Notes: generated by a model from the letters alone, not told the origin. A DNA stretch of 64,000 nt from an uncultured Eggerthellaceae bacterium (GCA_910589125.1 CAJURX010000001.1:186001-250000); one strand, 5' to 3'; numbered from the stretch's first letter, positions 7,732 to 16,979 are shown. Numbers and translations are program-made.

Positions 7732-9083
7732 CAAAGCTCTGCTGCATCTCCTGCGCTCGGAGCCGCCCCAGCTGCAGGGTCGATGATCTCTATCTGAGCC
7801 TTCTCCACCAGCTCCTTGTTGGCCTTGAGGCGCTCAGCGGATTCGCGCAGCGCGAACATGTGCCCGCTCGCCTCTGCCTGCTTGATCATCTGCTTGGGAT
7901 TGACCTGGGGGTTCATGGCGCGGCACGCCTCCACCAGGTCCTCTTCGCCCACGGATGCACCCATGTGGCGGAAGTACGCATCCAGCGCGAAGCCCTGGGT
8001 CAGCATCTGGCGCACCTGGAGCATCAGCATCATGCCGAACTGCTGCTCGCCGCCGTTCTGTTCCACGAACTGGTCCCAGCTCATGCCCTGCTGCTGGAGG
8101 TCCATCCTGATGTTGGCGACCATCTGATCGCGCATGTGCTCATACACCTCATCGGCGATCTTGCCATCGAAGCGCGTAGCCAGCTCCGCTGCCGCTGCCT
8201 GGCGCACGTACGCGTCATATTCCATGCGAGCTTGGCGCTCGATGCCGCGGCCAAGGTCATCGCGCAGATCGTCGATCCCCTTGTACATGGGCATGTTCTT
8301 GTGCACCCACTCATCGTCGATGACCGGAGACTCCTCCTTCTCGAAGCTCAGGATGGTCACCTTGGCATCGACGGTCTGCGTGCGTTCGTTCATATCCTCG
8401 TCGAAATCCGGGCCCTCGAAGGAGAACTCCTTGGTCTCCCCCACCTTCATGCCCAGGATGGCGCTCTCGAAGCCCTCAGGCATGTAGCCCTGGCCTGCCG
8501 TGTAGGTGCGGCCCTTGGTGGAGAGGCCCTTGAGCTCCTTGTCCCCTTCGCGCGCCTCCATGGCTATCTTGATGTGGTCGCCCTTCTGCACCGTGCGATC
8601 GGCCGGCGCGTCCGCATCATCCACGTATGCCGTATAGCGCTCGCTCATCTCCTTGAGCTGCTGGTCCACCAGGCTCTCATCCATCTGGAAGGGAGGCACC
8701 TTGATGGATACCGGATCATAGGAGGTGAGCTCGTAGGCGGGCTTCAGGTCCACCTCCACCTCGAAGCGGAACTCCGCATTCGGCTTGAAGGGGCTCTTCG
8801 CTTGCGCTTGCGGAGGATAGGCCGGGATGATGTTCTTCTTGTCCACGGCCATGGGCGCCAGCGCGTTCATGGCAGATGCCTCCACGATGGAGTCCAGGTT
8901 CTTGATGCCCATCTGCTCCTCGGCCGCCTGATCGATGGACTGTCCTTGCGCCGGGGGCTTCATCCCCATGGACTGCGCGAATGCCACCTTGGCCGAATGC
9001 ATGGCCTGCGCTGTCTCCTGAGGCGTTGCCACTGCTTCCAGGATGACCTTGTCGCCATCCTTCTTGATCTGCTTGACCTTCAT
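7731..9083 (-). CDS. tig: Trigger factor with divergent ribosome-docking loop
   Basis: Ribosome-associated chaperone and peptidyl-prolyl isomerase, 450 aa. The start is at MKVKQIKKDGDKV with AAGGAG seven bases upstream; the longer frame is discarded. The N-domain (about 1-125) aligns with the trigger-factor fold by pattern, but the GFRxGKxP ribosome-docking signature is absent; the equivalent stretch reads FAQSMGMKPPAQGQS. The FKBP-like domain (GDHIKIAMEAREG, GYMPEGFESAILGMKVGE) spans about 170-260 and is followed by the helical C-domain and an Ala-rich tail. A shorter paralogue lies at 46.6 kb. Confidence 0.85.
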   Translation of the reverse strand: MKVKQIKKDGDKVILEAVATPQETAQAMHSAKVAFAQSMGMKPPAQGQSIDQAAEEQMGIKNLDSIVEASAMNALAPMAVDKKNIIPAYPPQAQAKSPFKPNAEFRFEVEVDLKPAYELTSYDPVSIKVPPFQMDESLVDQQLKEMSERYTAYVDDADAPADRTVQKGDHIKIAMEAREGDKELKGLSTKGRTYTAGQGYMPEGFESAILGMKVGETKEFSFEGPDFDEDMNERTQTVDAKVTILSFEKEESPVIDDEWVHKNMPMYKGIDDLRDDLGRGIERQARMEYDAYVRQAAAAELATRFDGKIADEVYEHMRDQMVANIRMDLQQQGMSWDQFVEQNGGEQQFGMMLMLQVRQMLTQGFALDAYFRHMGASVGEEDLVEACRAMNPQVNPKQMIKQAEASGHMFALRESAERLKANKELVEKAQIEIIDPAAGAAPSAGDAAEL

Positions 9084-9121
9084 GATTCTCCTTGCGTCTG
9101 CGCTGCTCGTTTTTCCCGTGC

Positions 9122-9127
9122 ATTCTA
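9122..9127 (-). promoter_or_regulatory. Possible -10 element for tig
   Basis: TAGAAT on the minus strand stands 37 nt before the tig start, in the 166-nt gap after the permease gene. No convincing -35 is seen at 16-18 bp. Confidence 0.35.
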
Positions 9128-9224
9128 ACACGCTCACCGCGCGCGAGGCGGACGCATCGAACATGCGCGACCCCTCTTCGCGCACGCGCTCTTGCACGAC
9201 CGACCGCACAGACCGCATGGAAGG

Positions 9225-9250
9225 GCGGCTGCGCACAAGACGCCAGCCGC
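9225..9250 (-). terminator. Hairpin at the end of the ABC permease gene
   Basis: Seven-bp arms GCGGCTG/CAGCCGC around a 12-nt loop overlap the last base of the permease stop codon. No U-tract follows, so this may be a weak or Rho-assisted terminator, or only an mRNA-stabilising stem. Confidence 0.35.
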
Positions 9251-12200
9251 TACTCGTTCGACTTCAGGCTCTCGATCATGTCGATGCTCGCGAGCTTCCG
9301 GCGCATGAAGAGCATCACGACCGCGGCGAAGGCGATCGTCACCACGAACGCGATCGCATAGCTCATGAGGTGGATCTCGCGCCCGAACATGACGTAGTCG
9401 ACCTCTGCCGTGACGATCACGAACCCTTCCAGCACCGTGCCGAACGCAAGGCCGACCAGAGCACCGAGGATGGTCAGGATGATGATCTCCCGATAGATGT
9501 ACATGTCCACCTCATGCGGCGTGAAGCCGAGCACCTTCAAGGTGGCTATCTCCCGCTGCCGCTCCGTGATGTTGATGTTCGTCAGGTTGTACAGCACGAT
9601 GAATGCGAGCGCCGCCGCAGCGATGACGAGCACCACCACGATCATGTTCACGCTCGAGAGCATCTTCTTGTACGTGTCTACGACCTCATCGTTGAAGGCG
9701 ACGGTCTTCACGCCGGGGATCGCTCGCGCTGCCTCGCGGAACGCCTGGTATCCCCCTTCGCCCCCATCCACCTTCGCGAACAGCGCCTTCGCATCCGGTG
9801 CCTTCCCGAAGGTGGCCTCATAGAGCGCCGAGCTCAGGAATGCATAGTTCGCCACGTAGTTCTCCATGATGCCGCTCACCTGAAGCGCGTATGTGGTGCT
9901 CGTGGCATTGCCCATGGCGTCCTGCTCCGCGAGCGTGAGCTCATCGCCCACCTCCACGCCCAAGAGCCGCGCGAGCTTCTCGGTGATGATGATCCCATCC
10001 CCTCCCAGGGAGAGCGGTTCGCGATCCACCCTCGTGCGCATCACCCAGAGCTCTTGGAACCGGTCCGCATCCTCGGGCACGATCATGGACACGGAGATAT
10101 CGGACGCATCGGGTCCGCTCGCCATCATGGGCTCCTCGAAGGCGAATGCGCTCTCGGGGGCAAGGGATGCGAGCGCATCCCGCCCCTCCTCATCGAGGTC
10201 ATCATCGCCGGTCACCTGCACGTTGTAGAGGACGGTCTGCCCGTACTGCTTGTCGATGATGTCGTTCACGGCATCAGAGAGCCCGAGCCCCGTCAGCAAC
10301 AACCCCGTGCAGCCAGCGATGCCGATGACCGTCATGACCAAGCGCCTCTTGTAGCGGAAGATGTTGCGCAGCGTCACCTTCCACGAGAACGACAGCCGAC
10401 GCCACAGGGGGCCTATGCGCTCGAGCAGGATGCGCTTGCCCTCCTTGGGTGCGCGCGGCAGCATGAGCCGAGCCGGGTCCTCGCGCAGCGTGGCGCCCAC
10501 AGCCGCCCACGTGGCCACGAGCGTGATGCCCACGCCAAGGCCAGCTGAGGAGAGCGCGATGCCTGCATCCAGGGGCATGACGAGCGCATGGGGGACGCTG
10601 TATATGATGGCGTAGGCTTCCATGATGACAGGCGGCAGGATGAGCGAGAGCGCCACGATCCCGAGCACGCTCCCGGTGATGGATGCCGCCGCCGCATAGA
10701 TCAGGTACTTGGACGTGATGCGCGCCCGCGAATATCCCAGCGCCTTGAACGTGCCGATCAGCACGCGCTCCTCCTCCACCATGCGCGTCATGGTGGTGAG
10801 CGCCACGAGCGCTGCCACCAAGAAGAAGATGAACGGGAAGAACGAGGCGATGGAGTCCACGCGATCGGCATCGGAGGCGAAGCTGACGACGCCGGGATTC
10901 TTCGTCCGGTCCATGATGAGCCATTCAGGCGCCTCTATCGCATCGATATCCTCCTGCGCGCGGGCGAGCTCATCTTGAGCGCGGGCGAGCTCATCCTCAG
11001 CACGGGTGCGCTCCTCATCGAAGCTCGCCTGCCCGCTCGCGAGCTCCTCCTCGCCTGCTGCCAGCTGTGCGCGACCGTTGGCTATCCGAGCTGCCGCGGC
11101 ATCGAGCGCCGCTTGCCCGGATGCGATCTGCTGCTCGGCATCAGAGCGGGTGCGGTCGAGCGCATCCTGCGCCTCTGCGATGGCGCGCATCCCCTTCTCA
11201 TAGCCCGCAATGCCCGTGTCATGATCTGCCTGCATCGCCACCAGCGCCTCGAGCTTTCCGATGCGCTCCTGGAGCACGCGCGCTGCATCAGCTGAGGCGG
11301 GATCCGTCGGATCGAGAGCGGCGAGCTCTGCCTTGAGCTGCTGGATGACGCCAGATGCCTGATCGGGCGATATCCCGGCTTGGGCCCATGCTGCGGCAAG
11401 CTGAGGCGCGCTTGCGTCCAGCTGGGCCTTCAACGCGTCCAGCTGGGAGCGCTGGTCGTCTATCTGCGCCTGCCCATCAGCGAAGCCCTCCTCCGCCACC
11501 TGCCGCTGCCAGGCAAGCTCCCGCTCTCCCGCTTCGTGCTCTGCGCGTCCGCTCGCAAGCTCCTGCCGGCTGCGATCGAGCGTAGCCGCAGCGTCATCCA
11601 GCTCCTGCTGGGCTGAGGCCAGCTGCGCATCGGCATCCTGGCGCTGTTCCTCATACTCAGCGCGCGCCTCATCCAAGGTGCGCTGCGCATCAGCCTTGAC
11701 CTGCGCGAGGCGCGCCTGTTCGCGAGCAGGCGCGATGCCGCTGATCTCCTTCACGACCTCATCCACGCGGCTCTGATAGTCGAAGCTCCCTGACGTGAGC
11801 TCCTTCGCTCCCGCCACCTGGATGAATGCCTCCGTATAGGGCACATCTGCCTTGAAGCCATCAGAGGGGATGTACATGAATTGCTCGACGGTGCCCGACC
11901 CGAGCGTGGTGGATCCCATGGAGCTCGTGGAGACGTAGTAGGGAGAATGCGCGAACCCGACGATGCGGTATCCCCGCTGGCTCAGGACATCATCCACATC
12001 CTGCACGCCCTCATCGATGCGGATGACATCCCCTAAGGCCACCGGAGAGCTCATGACCACATCAGCAGAGATGATGCACTCATCATCCGCGACAGGCCAG
12101 CGACCCTCCTCCAGCACGAGCTCATTGAGCCATCCATCCCGCGCCTCCCAGGCCGCATCCACCGCAGCGGATGCCCCTTCCGCATCAGCGGTCGCGTCCG

Positions 12201-12564
12201 ATATCTCACCAGAGGTCAGCTCGCTCACCCCATAGGGCAGCGAATGGACGCGCACGGCATACTGCTCCTCATCCAAGGTGACCATGACGTCCGTCTCATA
12301 GGCCCCCATGACGCTCTCGACGCCATCGAGAGCGCTGATCGCCGCCAGGTCGTCATCCGCGAGCCCGAGCGTGGACACCACCCGGATATCCATGAGCTCC
12401 GTCGCATCGTAGTACGCATCTGCCGCCATATCCATATCCGGTGCGGTCATGCGCAGGCCCGCATAGAAGCCACAGCCCAGAGCGACGATGCCCATGATGG
12501 CCAAGAAGCGCCCCCACGAACCCGTGATGGAGCGGAGGATGTCCTTGTCGAACGCGCGTGCCAT
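9250..12564 (-). CDS. Large FtsX/MacB-type ABC transporter permease with coiled coil
   Basis: Membrane subunit of a MacB/FtsX-like ABC transporter, 1104 aa. One N-terminal membrane helix (FLAIMGIVALGCGFYAGL) is followed by an extracytoplasmic region. From about residue 285 to 550 there is a long Ala/Glu/Gln/Arg-rich coiled coil, with a short direct repeat that encodes DELARAQ twice. Two FtsX units follow, each with three or four helices, at about 570-720 and 770-1100. Such coiled-coil permeases are common in Gram-positive anaerobes and are thought to move lipids or peptides, or to act as mechanotransmitters; the substrate is unknown. The ATPase gene lies 27 nt upstream. Confidence 0.88.
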   Translation of the reverse strand: MARAFDKDILRSITGSWGRFLAIMGIVALGCGFYAGLRMTAPDMDMAADAYYDATELMDIRVVSTLGLADDDLAAISALDGVESVMGAYETDVMVTLDEEQYAVRVHSLPYGVSELTSGEISDATADAEGASAAVDAAWEARDGWLNELVLEEGRWPVADDECIISADVVMSSPVALGDVIRIDEGVQDVDDVLSQRGYRIVGFAHSPYYVSTSSMGSTTLGSGTVEQFMYIPSDGFKADVPYTEAFIQVAGAKELTSGSFDYQSRVDEVVKEISGIAPAREQARLAQVKADAQRTLDEARAEYEEQRQDADAQLASAQQELDDAAATLDRSRQELASGRAEHEAGERELAWQRQVAEEGFADGQAQIDDQRSQLDALKAQLDASAPQLAAAWAQAGISPDQASGVIQQLKAELAALDPTDPASADAARVLQERIGKLEALVAMQADHDTGIAGYEKGMRAIAEAQDALDRTRSDAEQQIASGQAALDAAAARIANGRAQLAAGEEELASGQASFDEERTRAEDELARAQDELARAQEDIDAIEAPEWLIMDRTKNPGVVSFASDADRVDSIASFFPFIFFLVAALVALTTMTRMVEEERVLIGTFKALGYSRARITSKYLIYAAAASITGSVLGIVALSLILPPVIMEAYAIIYSVPHALVMPLDAGIALSSAGLGVGITLVATWAAVGATLREDPARLMLPRAPKEGKRILLERIGPLWRRLSFSWKVTLRNIFRYKRRLVMTVIGIAGCTGLLLTGLGLSDAVNDIIDKQYGQTVLYNVQVTGDDDLDEEGRDALASLAPESAFAFEEPMMASGPDASDISVSMIVPEDADRFQELWVMRTRVDREPLSLGGDGIIITEKLARLLGVEVGDELTLAEQDAMGNATSTTYALQVSGIMENYVANYAFLSSALYEATFGKAPDAKALFAKVDGGEGGYQAFREAARAIPGVKTVAFNDEVVDTYKKMLSSVNMIVVVLVIAAAALAFIVLYNLTNINITERQREIATLKVLGFTPHEVDMYIYREIIILTILGALVGLAFGTVLEGFVIVTAEVDYVMFGREIHLMSYAIAFVVTIAFAAVVMLFMRRKLASIDMIESLKSNE

Positions 12565-12591
12565 GTGCGTGGCCTCAGCCCCTTCCCGAAG

Positions 12592-13293
12592 CTACCATCT
12601 CAGGGTGTCGGCTGATGCGGGAGCGCTATTGACCTCAACGGCAGCCACGCTGCCCTCGCGAACATGGATCACCCGATCGGCGATGGCGCAGAACGCCGAG
12701 TTATGGGTCACCATGATGACGGTCTTGCCCGAAGAGGCGCACGTGTCCTGGAGCAGCTTCAAGATGGCCTTGCCCGTCTCGTAATCGAGCGCACCTGTCG
12801 GCTCGTCGCAGAGCAAGAGCTTCGGGTTCTTCGCCAAGGCACGCGCGATCGCCACGCGCTGCTGCTCGCCACCGGAGAGCTGTCCGGGGAAGTTGCCCTT
12901 CCTCTGCGCAAGGCCCACCTCATCGAGCACCTCATCCACATCCAGCGGGTCCTTGCAGATCTGGCTCGCCAGCTCCACGTTCTCCCGCGCGGTGAGGTTC
13001 GCCACCAGGTTGTAGAACTGGAACACGAACCCGATGTCGTAGCGCCGATACATCGTGAGCTGCTTGGCATCGTATGAGCTGACCAGGTCGTCAGCCAACC
13101 GGATGGTGCCGCTCGTGCACCCATCCATCCCACCGAGCATGTTGAGCAGCGTGGTCTTGCCCGCACCCGACGGACCCACGATCACGACGAATTCGCCCTG
13201 CTCGATCTGGAAGGACATGTCATGGACGGCGCATACCTCCACCTCGCCCATCTTGTACACCTTCGACACGTCCGCGAACTCGACGAAGGCCAT
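12592..13293 (-). CDS. ABC transporter ATPase, LolD/MacB type
   Basis: Energises the adjacent permease. 233 aa with Walker A GPSGAGKTT (residues 40-48), Q-loop FQFYNLVANL, signature LSGGEQQRVAIARAL and Walker B LLLCDEPTGALD. The short C-terminus after the H-loop (MVTHNSAF) is usual for this subfamily. It is the first gene of a two-gene operon and is divergent from the lipid kinase gene. Confidence 0.93.
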   Translation of the reverse strand: MAFVEFADVSKVYKMGEVEVCAVHDMSFQIEQGEFVVIVGPSGAGKTTLLNMLGGMDGCTSGTIRLADDLVSSYDAKQLTMYRRYDIGFVFQFYNLVANLTARENVELASQICKDPLDVDEVLDEVGLAQRKGNFPGQLSGGEQQRVAIARALAKNPKLLLCDEPTGALDYETGKAILKLLQDTCASSGKTVIMVTHNSAFCAIADRVIHVREGSVAAVEVNSAPASADTLRW

Positions 13294-13395
13294 CCGATCA
13301 CCTCCAGCAACGATAGGGCATCATCGCCATCTGACTGGCGCTCTCCTCTTGCTCTAATGATAGTCTAGTTCCATACGATGACGAGAGGAGACGTT

Positions 13396-14325
13396 GTGCC
13401 CTGCAAGCTGGAGAACATCTTGCTGATCGCGAACCCCGCATCACAGAATGGCAATGGCGCGCGCCTTGCCGAGAGGGCCATGGAGATGCTCTTCCGCAAG
13501 ATGGCAGACGCATCCATCGATGTGGTCTTGACGAGATACCCCCACCATGCAGCGGAGCTGGCAGCCACCTCGAGCGGCTTCGACACCCTCATCACGCTCG
13601 GCGGGGATGGCGTCGTGCACGAGGCGGTCAATGGGCTCATGCAGCTCGCCCCAGAGGAGCGTCCGCGACTGGGCGTGATACCCACCGGCTCCGGCAACGA
13701 CTTCGCCCGCGCCCTCGGGATGCCCCAGGGAGTGAAGCGCGCCTGCGAGGCCCTCTGCCGCTCCTCTGAGATGCCCATCGATGTCGGGCGCGTCAACGGC
13801 AGCTTCTTCATCGAGACGCTCTCCTTCGGGCTGGATGCGGCCATCGCACATGACACGGTGGAGCGACGGCGCAAGACCGGCCGCAAGGGCGCGCTCCTCT
13901 ATGGCGAGAGCGCCATCCATCAGCTCAAGCACAGCTTCCGGGCGTACTCCTACACGATGACGGCGGATGACGGCGCACCTGAGAGCGGCGAATGCATCAC
14001 CTTCGCGGTGCAGAACGGGCCCTTCTATGGCGGCGGATTCAAGATCTGCCCCGATGCGAGACTGGATGATGGCGCATTCGATATCTGCATATCACACGCC
14101 CCCGTGAGCCGTGCGCGCGCATCGTTCGCATTCCTGAGGGCAAAGGGGGGAAAGCATCTGGGCATGCCGGAATTCACCCTCGAGCATGCTCAGGATATCG
14201 TCGTGGATTTCGACGAGGAGCCACCTGCTCAGATGGATGGCGAAGCGCTCACGGGCACGCATTTCGAGGTGGATCTGCTCCACGATGCCATCCGTGCGCT
14301 CACGCCCGCACCTCCGAGCCACTGA
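13396..14325 (+). CDS. Diacylglycerol/sphingosine-type lipid kinase
   Basis: Transfers phosphate from ATP to a lipid alcohol, probably diacylglycerol in phospholipid recycling. 309 aa with the catalytic signature GGDGVVHEAVNG and the GVIPTGSGNDFARALG loop typical of DAGK/YegS-like enzymes. The GTG at 13396 is preferred because GAGGAG stands five bases before it, whereas the ATG at 13378 has no ribosome-binding site. It is the only plus-strand gene in the first 38 kb. Substrate identity is not shown by the sequence. Confidence 0.86.
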   Translation: MPCKLENILLIANPASQNGNGARLAERAMEMLFRKMADASIDVVLTRYPHHAAELAATSSGFDTLITLGGDGVVHEAVNGLMQLAPEERPRLGVIPTGSGNDFARALGMPQGVKRACEALCRSSEMPIDVGRVNGSFFIETLSFGLDAAIAHDTVERRRKTGRKGALLYGESAIHQLKHSFRAYSYTMTADDGAPESGECITFAVQNGPFYGGGFKICPDARLDDGAFDICISHAPVSRARASFAFLRAKGGKHLGMPEFTLEHAQDIVVDFDEEPPAQMDGEALTGTHFEVDLLHDAIRALTPAPPSH

Positions 14326-14369
14326 GAGGACCGCGCGGATCCAGGAGAGCTGCACGCATGCATATGAGA

Positions 14370-14397
14370 GAAGGGGCCGCCCACAGGCGACCCCTTC
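14370..14397. terminator. Bidirectional hairpin between convergent genes
   Basis: GAAGGGG-c-CGCC, a CACA loop, then GGCG-a-CCCCTTC. It lies between the convergent lipid kinase and lipoprotein genes and could serve both. The minus-strand side is followed by a TCTCTC run rather than a pure U-tract. Confidence 0.6.
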
Positions 14398-14436
14398 GAT
14401 ACGTGATGCGATGCGCGAATGCGCGAGGAGCAGTGG

Positions 14437-15264
14437 CTACTCAGCTGCCTGCTCACCCTCGGGCTGCTCGACCATGGCGGCCTGCATGTCCTCCTCGGTC
14501 ACCTCAGGGAGCGCCGGCACCTCGGTCGTACCCACGTTCGAGGTGATGCTGCTGGTCTGGATGGTAGCCTGGACATCCGTGCCGTCCGTGCCCTTGATGG
14601 TGCCCTCGATGGTGTTGAGGAACGTCACCAGCTTGCCCTCGGCGTTGAAGGTGTACTCGGCAACGCAGCTCTCGATGTTGGAGAAGGTCTCGGACTGTAC
14701 GCCGCTCTCCATCAGCTTCGCAGGATCGACCTGGATGTTGACGACCTGTGCGCCATCCTTGTCGTAGTAGGAGATGCTCTCAGCGCAATCATAGTACGCG
14801 CGCACGCTGTCGGAGTTGGAGGAGGGCTTGACGATCGCCTCGACCTCGTCTGCATCATACTCCACGGGAACCTTGCCCTCTGCCAGCTCGATCACGCCAT
14901 CGACGCCATCGATGTAGTACGTGGCATCCGTCTCAGCCACGGGATCGGTGGCGATCTTCATGTAGTACTTCGCGGTCTCGCCCGTGAGATCCCTCATGGT
15001 AGTGGTGGTGACGGTGTTGCTCAGCGCTTGCCCGTCCTGCTCGGTCGAGGTGTTCACAGAGATCACCATGGTCTGGTTCTGCTCCGGAGGCGCTGCGAAC
15101 ATGGCCTCCATGAGGTCGCGAGCCTTGGCCAGGCTGGCCTCGTCCGTGAGGCCCTCCACCTGCTGAGGCGCCTCGGGCTCCGCCTCCTCTGCCGGCTGGG
15201 AGCTGCATCCTGCGAGGCCGAGCGCGAGCGCAACGGCGCACGTTGCGGTGAGGAACTTCTTCAT
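14437..15264 (-). CDS. Secreted lipoprotein of unknown function
   Basis: 275 aa. A lipoprotein signal peptide (MKKFLTATCAVALALGLAGC) has lipobox LAGC, so the mature chain should start at Cys20. An acidic Pro/Glu linker follows, then a beta-rich region with repeated TTTTMRDLTGETAKYYMKI and YYIDGVDGVIEL patterns, resembling LolA-like or DUF6612-type lipoproteins, and an acidic C-terminal tail. No function can be assigned. It lies just after the terminator that closes the rplW end of the ribosomal cluster and has its own -10 element. Confidence 0.8.
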   Translation of the reverse strand: MKKFLTATCAVALALGLAGCSSQPAEEAEPEAPQQVEGLTDEASLAKARDLMEAMFAAPPEQNQTMVISVNTSTEQDGQALSNTVTTTTMRDLTGETAKYYMKIATDPVAETDATYYIDGVDGVIELAEGKVPVEYDADEVEAIVKPSSNSDSVRAYYDCAESISYYDKDGAQVVNIQVDPAKLMESGVQSETFSNIESCVAEYTFNAEGKLVTFLNTIEGTIKGTDGTDVQATIQTSSITSNVGTTEVPALPEVTEEDMQAAMVEQPEGEQAAE

Positions 15265-15300
15265 TGCATGCCTTTCTGCTCAGATTCTATGCGAGATAGG

Positions 15301-15306
15301 ATTATA
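15301..15306 (-). promoter_or_regulatory. Consensus -10 for the lipoprotein gene
   Basis: Perfect TATAAT on the minus strand 36 nt upstream of the lipoprotein start. The sequence 17 bp further upstream (GCACGG) is not a good -35. Its position just downstream of the rplW terminator supports separate transcription. Confidence 0.5.
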
Positions 15307-15358
15307 GATTCGAGGGTCACTGTCCGTGCGATGCGCGCACGGTCTCCATCAGGTGCAC

Positions 15359-15390
15359 AAAAAAAGGGGCTGGCACCAAGCCAGCCCCTT
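15359..15390 (-). terminator. Rho-independent terminator after rplW
   Basis: On the minus strand, a perfect 11-bp stem AAGGGGCTGGC/GCCAGCCCCTT with a five-base loop is followed directly by seven T. It ends the rpsL-to-rplW transcription unit 14 nt after the rplW stop, before any of the remaining S10 genes. Confidence 0.93.
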
Positions 15391-15403
15391 CGACATGAGA
15401 GCT

Positions 15404-15694
15404 CTACGCAGAGAAGATCTCGATGGTGTCGCCCTCGGCGAGGGTCACCATGGCCTTCTTCCACGTGCGCGTGTAGCCCTTCTTCTGATAGCGAACGCGC
15501 TTCGGCTTCGGCTTCACGTTCAGCGTGTTCACCTTGGTGACGGTCACGCCGAAGATGGCCTCGATCGCCTGGCGGATCTCGATCTTGTTCGAGTCCTTGG
15601 CAACCTCGAACGTATAGACGTTGTTGTCCATGACGTCGTAGGAGTGCTCTGTGATGACCGGGCGGATGATCACTTCGCGGGGATCTCGTTGCAT
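15404..15694 (-). CDS. rplW: Ribosomal protein L23 (uL23)
   Basis: Exit-tunnel protein and docking site for trigger factor and SRP, 96 aa from MQRDPREVIIRPVITEHS. The start overlaps the rplD stop by one base. It is the last gene of its transcription unit here; in most bacteria rplB follows directly. The trigger factor in this genome has a divergent docking loop, so the L23 contact residues deserve comparison. Confidence 0.95.
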   Translation of the reverse strand: MQRDPREVIIRPVITEHSYDVMDNNVYTFEVAKDSNKIEIRQAIEAIFGVTVTKVNTLNVKPKPKRVRYQKKGYTRTWKKAMVTLAEGDTIEIFSA

Positions 15695-16320
15695 TATGCC
15701 AGCACCTCCTCGATGTAAGGCAGGCACGCATCAACGATCACGAGCCTCTTATTGTCGATGATGTCATAGGTGTTGATAGCATTCACGGGAATGATATCCA
15801 CCTTGGGGATGTTGCGGAACGACAGGTAGGTGTTCACGTCGTCGTCAGCGATGACCAGCGTGGTGCGCAGGCCGTCCAGCCCGAGCGCCTTCACGGCCTT
15901 CACGGCCTCCTTCGTGGAGGGCTTCTCGAAGCCGAAGGGCTTCACGACCATGAGCTCACCATCAGCGAGCTTCGCGGACAGAGCGCTGCGCATCGCGAGC
16001 TTGATCTCCTTGGCGTTCACCTTCTGCGCATAGGAGCGGGAGTGCGGTCCGAACACGGTGCCGCCGCCACGCCACTGTGGGCTGCGGATGGAGCCCTGGC
16101 GAGCACGGCCCGTGCCCTTCTGGCGCCGCGGCTTCTTGCCGCCGCCGGAAACGAAGCCGCGGGTCTTGGTGTTCGCCGTGCCCTGACGCCAGCCTGCGCG
16201 CTGAGCCTTCACCGTGCGGTGCATGACATGCATGTTCGGCTCGATCGCGTAGACAGCATCAGAGAGCTCAGCGGTGCCGGCTGCCTTGCCAGCAGCATCT
16301 TTGATCTCAAGTGTTGTCAT
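15694..16320 (-). CDS. rplD: Ribosomal protein L4 (uL4)
   Basis: 208 aa. The extended loop carries KTRGFVSGGGKKPRRQKGTGRARQG-type sequence and reaches the tunnel constriction. The C-terminal domain includes DVNTYLSFRNIPKVDIIPVN. It is coupled to rplW by a one-base overlap. Confidence 0.96.
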   Translation of the reverse strand: MTTLEIKDAAGKAAGTAELSDAVYAIEPNMHVMHRTVKAQRAGWRQGTANTKTRGFVSGGGKKPRRQKGTGRARQGSIRSPQWRGGGTVFGPHSRSYAQKVNAKEIKLAMRSALSAKLADGELMVVKPFGFEKPSTKEAVKAVKALGLDGLRTTLVIADDDVNTYLSFRNIPKVDIIPVNAINTYDIIDNKRLVIVDACLPYIEEVLA

Positions 16321-16339
16321 GATTCATTGACTCCTTAGG

Positions 16340-16966
16340 CTAAAGCGTCTTCGTCATGCGGACGCGCACGACTCCATCCTTGGAGCCCGGCACCGCACCC
16401 TTGAGCAGGATGAGGTTCTGCTCCTCGTCGATCCTCACGACCTCAAGATTGCGCACGGTCACCGTGTCGCAACCCATGTGGCCCGGCAGGCGAACGCCCT
16501 TGAACACGCGTGAGGGCGTGGCGCACTGGCCGACGGAACCCGGCGCACGATGGAAGTGCGCGCCATGTCCGCCCGGGCCGCCACGGAAGCCGTAGCGCTT
16601 CATGACGCCAGCGAAGCCCTTGCCCTTGCTGGTGCCGGTGACATCGACCTTCTTGACGTCCGCGAATGCTGCGACCGTCTGCTCGTCGCCCACGTTGTGC
16701 TCAGCGGCATCCTCCACGCGGACCTCGCGCAGATGCTTCTTGGGCTCGATGCCGGCCTTGTCGAAATGGCCCTGCATCGGCTTGTTCACGCGGCGCGGCT
16801 TGACATAGCCGAATGCCATCTGGACGGCGTCATACCCATCGGTGGCCTTGGTCTTGACCTGAGACACGACGTTCGGCTCAGCCTGGATGACGGTGACCGG
16901 GACGAGCGTGTCGCCCATCCAGACCTGCGTCATGCCGATCTTCTTTCCGTAAATAGCGTTGATCAT
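16340..16966 (-). CDS. rplC: Ribosomal protein L3 (uL3)
   Basis: 208 aa from MINAIYGKKIGMTQVW. The W-finger/central extension region GFRGGPGGHGAHFHRAPGSVG is intact. The longer open frame adds a Ser/Arg-rich stretch absent from the family. It is 13 nt downstream of rpsJ. Confidence 0.96.
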   Translation of the reverse strand: MINAIYGKKIGMTQVWMGDTLVPVTVIQAEPNVVSQVKTKATDGYDAVQMAFGYVKPRRVNKPMQGHFDKAGIEPKKHLREVRVEDAAEHNVGDEQTVAAFADVKKVDVTGTSKGKGFAGVMKRYGFRGGPGGHGAHFHRAPGSVGQCATPSRVFKGVRLPGHMGCDTVTVRNLEVVRIDEEQNLILLKGAVPGSKDGVVRVRMTKTL

Positions 16967-16979
16967 CTTCCCTGCCCTC

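Noticed and set aside
9250..9300. Frameshift at the permease C-terminus
   Set aside because: The last membrane helix and the short polar tail (RKLASIDMIESLKSNE) are as expected for FtsX-type permeases; no disruption is seen.
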